Translations under genes and position numbers: made by a program | In this document: positions 61,855 through 64,000 of the stretch, piece by piece | How the letters are laid out: each line of letters opens with the position of its first letter | Position numbering within the stretch: position 1 is the first letter of the stretch | Source of the DNA: Sapria himalayana | Lineage: Eukaryota; Streptophyta; Magnoliopsida; Malpighiales; Rafflesiaceae | NCBI GenBank assembly: GCA_029783825.1 | Contig: JAREIK010002459.1 | Coordinates: 496,215 to 560,214, forward strand | Length of the DNA stretch: 64,000 nt | Direction: 5' to 3' | Notes under the pieces: generated by a model | What the model saw: only the letters and a program-made list of their open reading frames with translations | Told to the model about the DNA's origin: nothing | Databases searched by the model: none

Positions 61855-63240
61855 TATGTATGTATATGTCGCAGTATATATGTATGAATATACTGAGTAT
61901 AATCATACATATATACTACATATATGTGGAGTTTTGTACGGTACTATTTCATTTAAAATAAAAAATTTAAAAATTATGTTGGGTTTCAAAAATATGGTCA
62001 AACTAGTGTGTTTGGAACAACGTGGCAAAGCTTGCCATTGTCAACTACGGACCATTCAACATCGTTTTGAAGGCTGGCTATTGAAAATATTGTAGGGATT
62101 CCATTATGCCCCTCGCTCCATGCCCCATGCCCCATTCCTCTTACCCCTCGCCCCTTGCCCCATGCCCCACGCCCCTTACCCTCGCCCCTTGCCCCATGCC
62201 TCTACCCCTCGCCTATGCCTCTACCCCCCACCCACGCCCCTCGCGCCTTGCTCCTTCATGAAGCTGACTAGAGGTTCGTCGAGCTCCAGCGAACTAGAAG
62301 TGGAGCACACTAGAGCTAGAGGAGCTCTAATGAGCTCCTTTGTGGAGCTCAAGGGGCTCCAGGGAGCTCCTTCGTGGAGCTTAAGGAGCTCCATCGTGCT
62401 CCACGTTGAGCTCCACTTCGAGCTCACTGGAGCTATACGGAGCTCCGTGAAGGACCTCCCTGAAGCTCTATCGTAAAGCTAGTCGGAGCTCCTCGAGCTC
62501 CAGCGAGCTCGAGGAGCTCTAGAGAGCTCATTCATGGAGCTCTAGGTGCTCCGTCGAGCTCCAAGTCGGGCTCCACTTCGAGCTCGCTAGAGCTCGATGG
62601 AGCTCCACGAAGAAGCTCATTGGAGCTCTGACGTAGTGCTCATTGGAGCTCTAGTGAGTCCATGAAGGAGTGAGGTGCAAGAGGTGAGGGGCGAGTGATG
62701 AGAAGCAATGAGTGCGGGGCGAGAGGTGAGGCGCGAGGGACTAGGGGTGAGGGGTGATTGGCGAGGGGCAAGGAGTGTGGGTGTGGGTGAGTGGTAGGGG
62801 CGTGAAGCCAGGGGCGAGGGGCATAATGGGATTCCTACAATATATTTAATAGCCAACATTAACAATATCAACCAATGGTTTTTAAAAATTAATAGCGTGA
62901 CAATGGCCGCCGTTCACAATGACGTCATTGCCACATTGTTTCCAGACACATTAGTTTGGACATAATTTTGAAACCCGACTTAATTTTTAAATTTTTTATT
63001 TTAAATGATTTGTTCCATACAAAACTCATATATATGTACATATAATACTACAGTATATACGTACATATATACTCAGTATATCTACATATATATTCAGTAT
63101 ATTTGATACTGGGTATATATATACATATATACTACAATATATATGGTACTGATTATATATGTACATATGTACTACAGTATATATGATACTAATTATATAT
63201 GTACATATATACTATAGTATACACATACATATATACACAC
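61855..63240. mobile_element. Large foldback element with GAGCTC-packed core
   Basis: Arms of more than 250 bp are inverted repeats. Left TGGAGTTTTGTACGG, TTTAAAATAAAAAATTTAAA, TTGGGTTTCAAAAATATG, GTGTGTTTGGAACAACGTGG and TGTAGGGATTCCATTATGCC are matched on the right by their complements, TTTAAATTTTTTATTTTAAA, GGCATAATGGGATTCCTACA and others. The core is C-rich (CCCCTCGCCCCTTGCCCC, 62110-62250), then about 380 bp with 21 GAGCTC sites (62281-62655), then G-rich (GGGGCGAGAGGTGAGG, 62660-62825). Same plan as 13950-14550. No transposase. Outer limits are blurred by TA-rich repeats. Confidence 0.8.
62281..62655. repeat. GAGCTC (SacI-site) palindrome cluster
   Basis: GAGCTC occurs about 21 times, usually as GGAGCTCC or CGAGCTC(C/G), with variable 5-25 bp spacers such as GTGGAGCTTAAG and TCGTGCTCCACG. 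Every copy is self-complementary, so the block can form many alternative hairpins. The plus-strand frame at 62120-62476 and the minus-strand frame at 62221-62427 are by-products. Confidence 0.9.
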
Positions 63241-63279
63241 ATAAATATAATCACATAACCTCATATGATACAAAACTAC

Positions 63280-63580
63280 AACAAATTAGAATTATCCCAT
63301 TTATAATTCATAAAGATGGGACAAACTTCAAAAACTTATATCTTTATTTTAACTGGCCATCTCTAATCTATTACAGTGCAAGAGAAGTGTTGGAGACAAT
63401 GGATTCATGAGGATTGAATGAATTGTTGGAATTAACCCTAAAGTTGTTAAGATCACATCCTGGTAAGAAAGGCTTATTGTCGTGGTCTCCCATGCTATGT
63501 ATCAGTTGCAGACCAAGATGCCCCTGGAAAAATACCTGGTAATAGGCATAGTTCCTCATGTTCAGCCTATTGTCATCCAT
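63280..63580 (-). pseudogene. Decayed 5' coding part of a BBR/BPC GAGA-binding factor
   Basis: Minus strand from ATG at 63580: MDDNRLNMRNYAYYQVFFQG, HLGLQLIHSMGDHDNKPFLP, GCDLNNFRVNSNNSFNPHES, IVSNTSLAL, two stops, then IRDGQLK-stop-RYKFLKF. This follows the N-terminus of plant BBR/BASIC PENTACYSTEINE factors block by block (MDD..LNMRNWGYY, KGHLGLQLMSSM.DRDTKPFLPGRD, FHPRDCVVSEAP, Y.RDSW..QREKFL). A TTTGTAG acceptor four bases before the ATG suggests the usual leader intron. BPC factors bind GA repeats through a C-terminal cysteine domain, which I do not see here. The stops make it a pseudogene or captured fragment; the 5' side continues towards the window edge. Confidence 0.82.
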
Positions 63581-64000
63581 GAAACTACAAACATGCAAGA
63601 GTAGGAGAACAAACAAAATGAACTCATTTAATTGAATTTCATTAGAAATCGTAATGGCTATTAACATTTCAAAAATTTAATTCTACCAATGACCAATGAT
63701 AAGCTGTCATAGAACTAAACAGTAACAAAGCAGATTTACACGAAATAAGAGTGACAAGAACAAACTTGTGTCTGAGTGGGACCAGAATTTTTTCGTTCAT
63801 CTCACAACTTAAGAAGCTAACATGCTGTTCCCAGTACCAAGAGGACTAGCCAAGCCTTTTACATACCTATAATAGGCTAAAACTCTACTCAAAATATTCA
63901 GGTACACACAAACATATTCAAAGATATATAAAAAAAGAAATTAAAGATATGAATAAATACAAATCTAAGTTAATTGTCATATAATTTCAACAAATATCTA
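63581..64000. other. Possible leader/intron of the BPC-like pseudogene
   Basis: No coding block recognised. Composition is gene-like (for example AGCTAACATGCTGTTCCCAG near 63815), consistent with 5' leader or intron sequence of the minus-strand BPC-like gene, but not proven. Confidence 0.35.

Noticed and set aside
62120..62476. 118-codon plus-strand and 68-codon minus-strand frames in the GAGCTC core
   Set aside because: Overlapping frames produced by a palindromic minisatellite, with no recognisable domain.
1..64000. CRISPR arrays, bacterial operons, phage or organelle genes
   Set aside because: The repeats are simple tetranucleotide or transposon repeats without regular spacers. All genes are plant nuclear or plant transposon types with introns.
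1..64000. tRNA, rRNA or snoRNA genes
   Set aside because: Apart from the tRNA-like head of the SINE at 5525, I saw no cloverleaf-compatible or rRNA sequence.

Overview
The window is AT-rich nuclear DNA of a land plant, almost certainly a flowering plant. It holds CACTA (En/Spm) transposons with TNP2 and Transposase_24 genes, Copia remnants, a tRNA-derived SINE with the plant 'GGATTAGTCG' 3' domain, a hAT-like MITE, and pieces of plant-type nuclear genes (NRPB7, UTP6, enhancer-of-polycomb-like, an RCC1-family gene, BBR/BPC). Nothing identifies the genus. I find no intact host gene: every recognisable coding region carries stops, frameshifts or truncation.

The backbone is one very long degenerate GATA/GATT/GACA tetranucleotide array, about 17.8 kb in total, always with GATA on the + strand. 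Insertions now split it into four blocks: 1-3706, 15354-20556, 21418-24425 and 44717-50640. The inserts are CACTA element A (3707-15353), an intronless NRPB7 (RPB7) retrocopy (20557-21417), and CACTA element B (24426-44716, target duplication AGA). B is itself interrupted by CACTA element C (28945-38845, target duplication GAT). The array's complementary strand is almost free of stop codons, which produces long false reading frames of Tyr/Leu/Ser/Ile.

Element A has lost any transposase. It holds a SINE, a solo LTR with a perfect TSD, a decayed minus-strand Copia pol, the first exon of an RCC1-repeat gene, and a foldback element. Element B holds a hAT-like MITE, one UTP6 exon, Copia and LTR debris, a second solo LTR with a perfect TSD and the last exon of a TnpA-like gene. 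Element C is the most complete: decayed TNP2 and TnpA genes on the minus strand, three decayed exons of an enhancer-of-polycomb-like gene with their introns, an AT-rich satellite of about 540-bp period, and subterminal TTTGGTCGGTAA repeats.

Right of the array (50640-60980) is a composite CACTA region. A plus-strand TnpA fragment abuts the array, followed by a minus-strand TnpA exon and TNP2, the same 540-bp satellite, and a well-preserved CACTA terminus at 60980. The last 3 kb carry TA-rich microsatellite, a foldback element with a core packed with GAGCTC sites (61855-63240), and the decayed start of a BBR/BPC GAGA-binding factor gene on the minus strand (63580 downward).

The main result is the layering: a giant tetranucleotide array that collected nested CACTA elements, each with a fragment of a different nuclear-function gene, plus two foldback elements sharing an unusual C-rich / GAGCTC / G-rich design.
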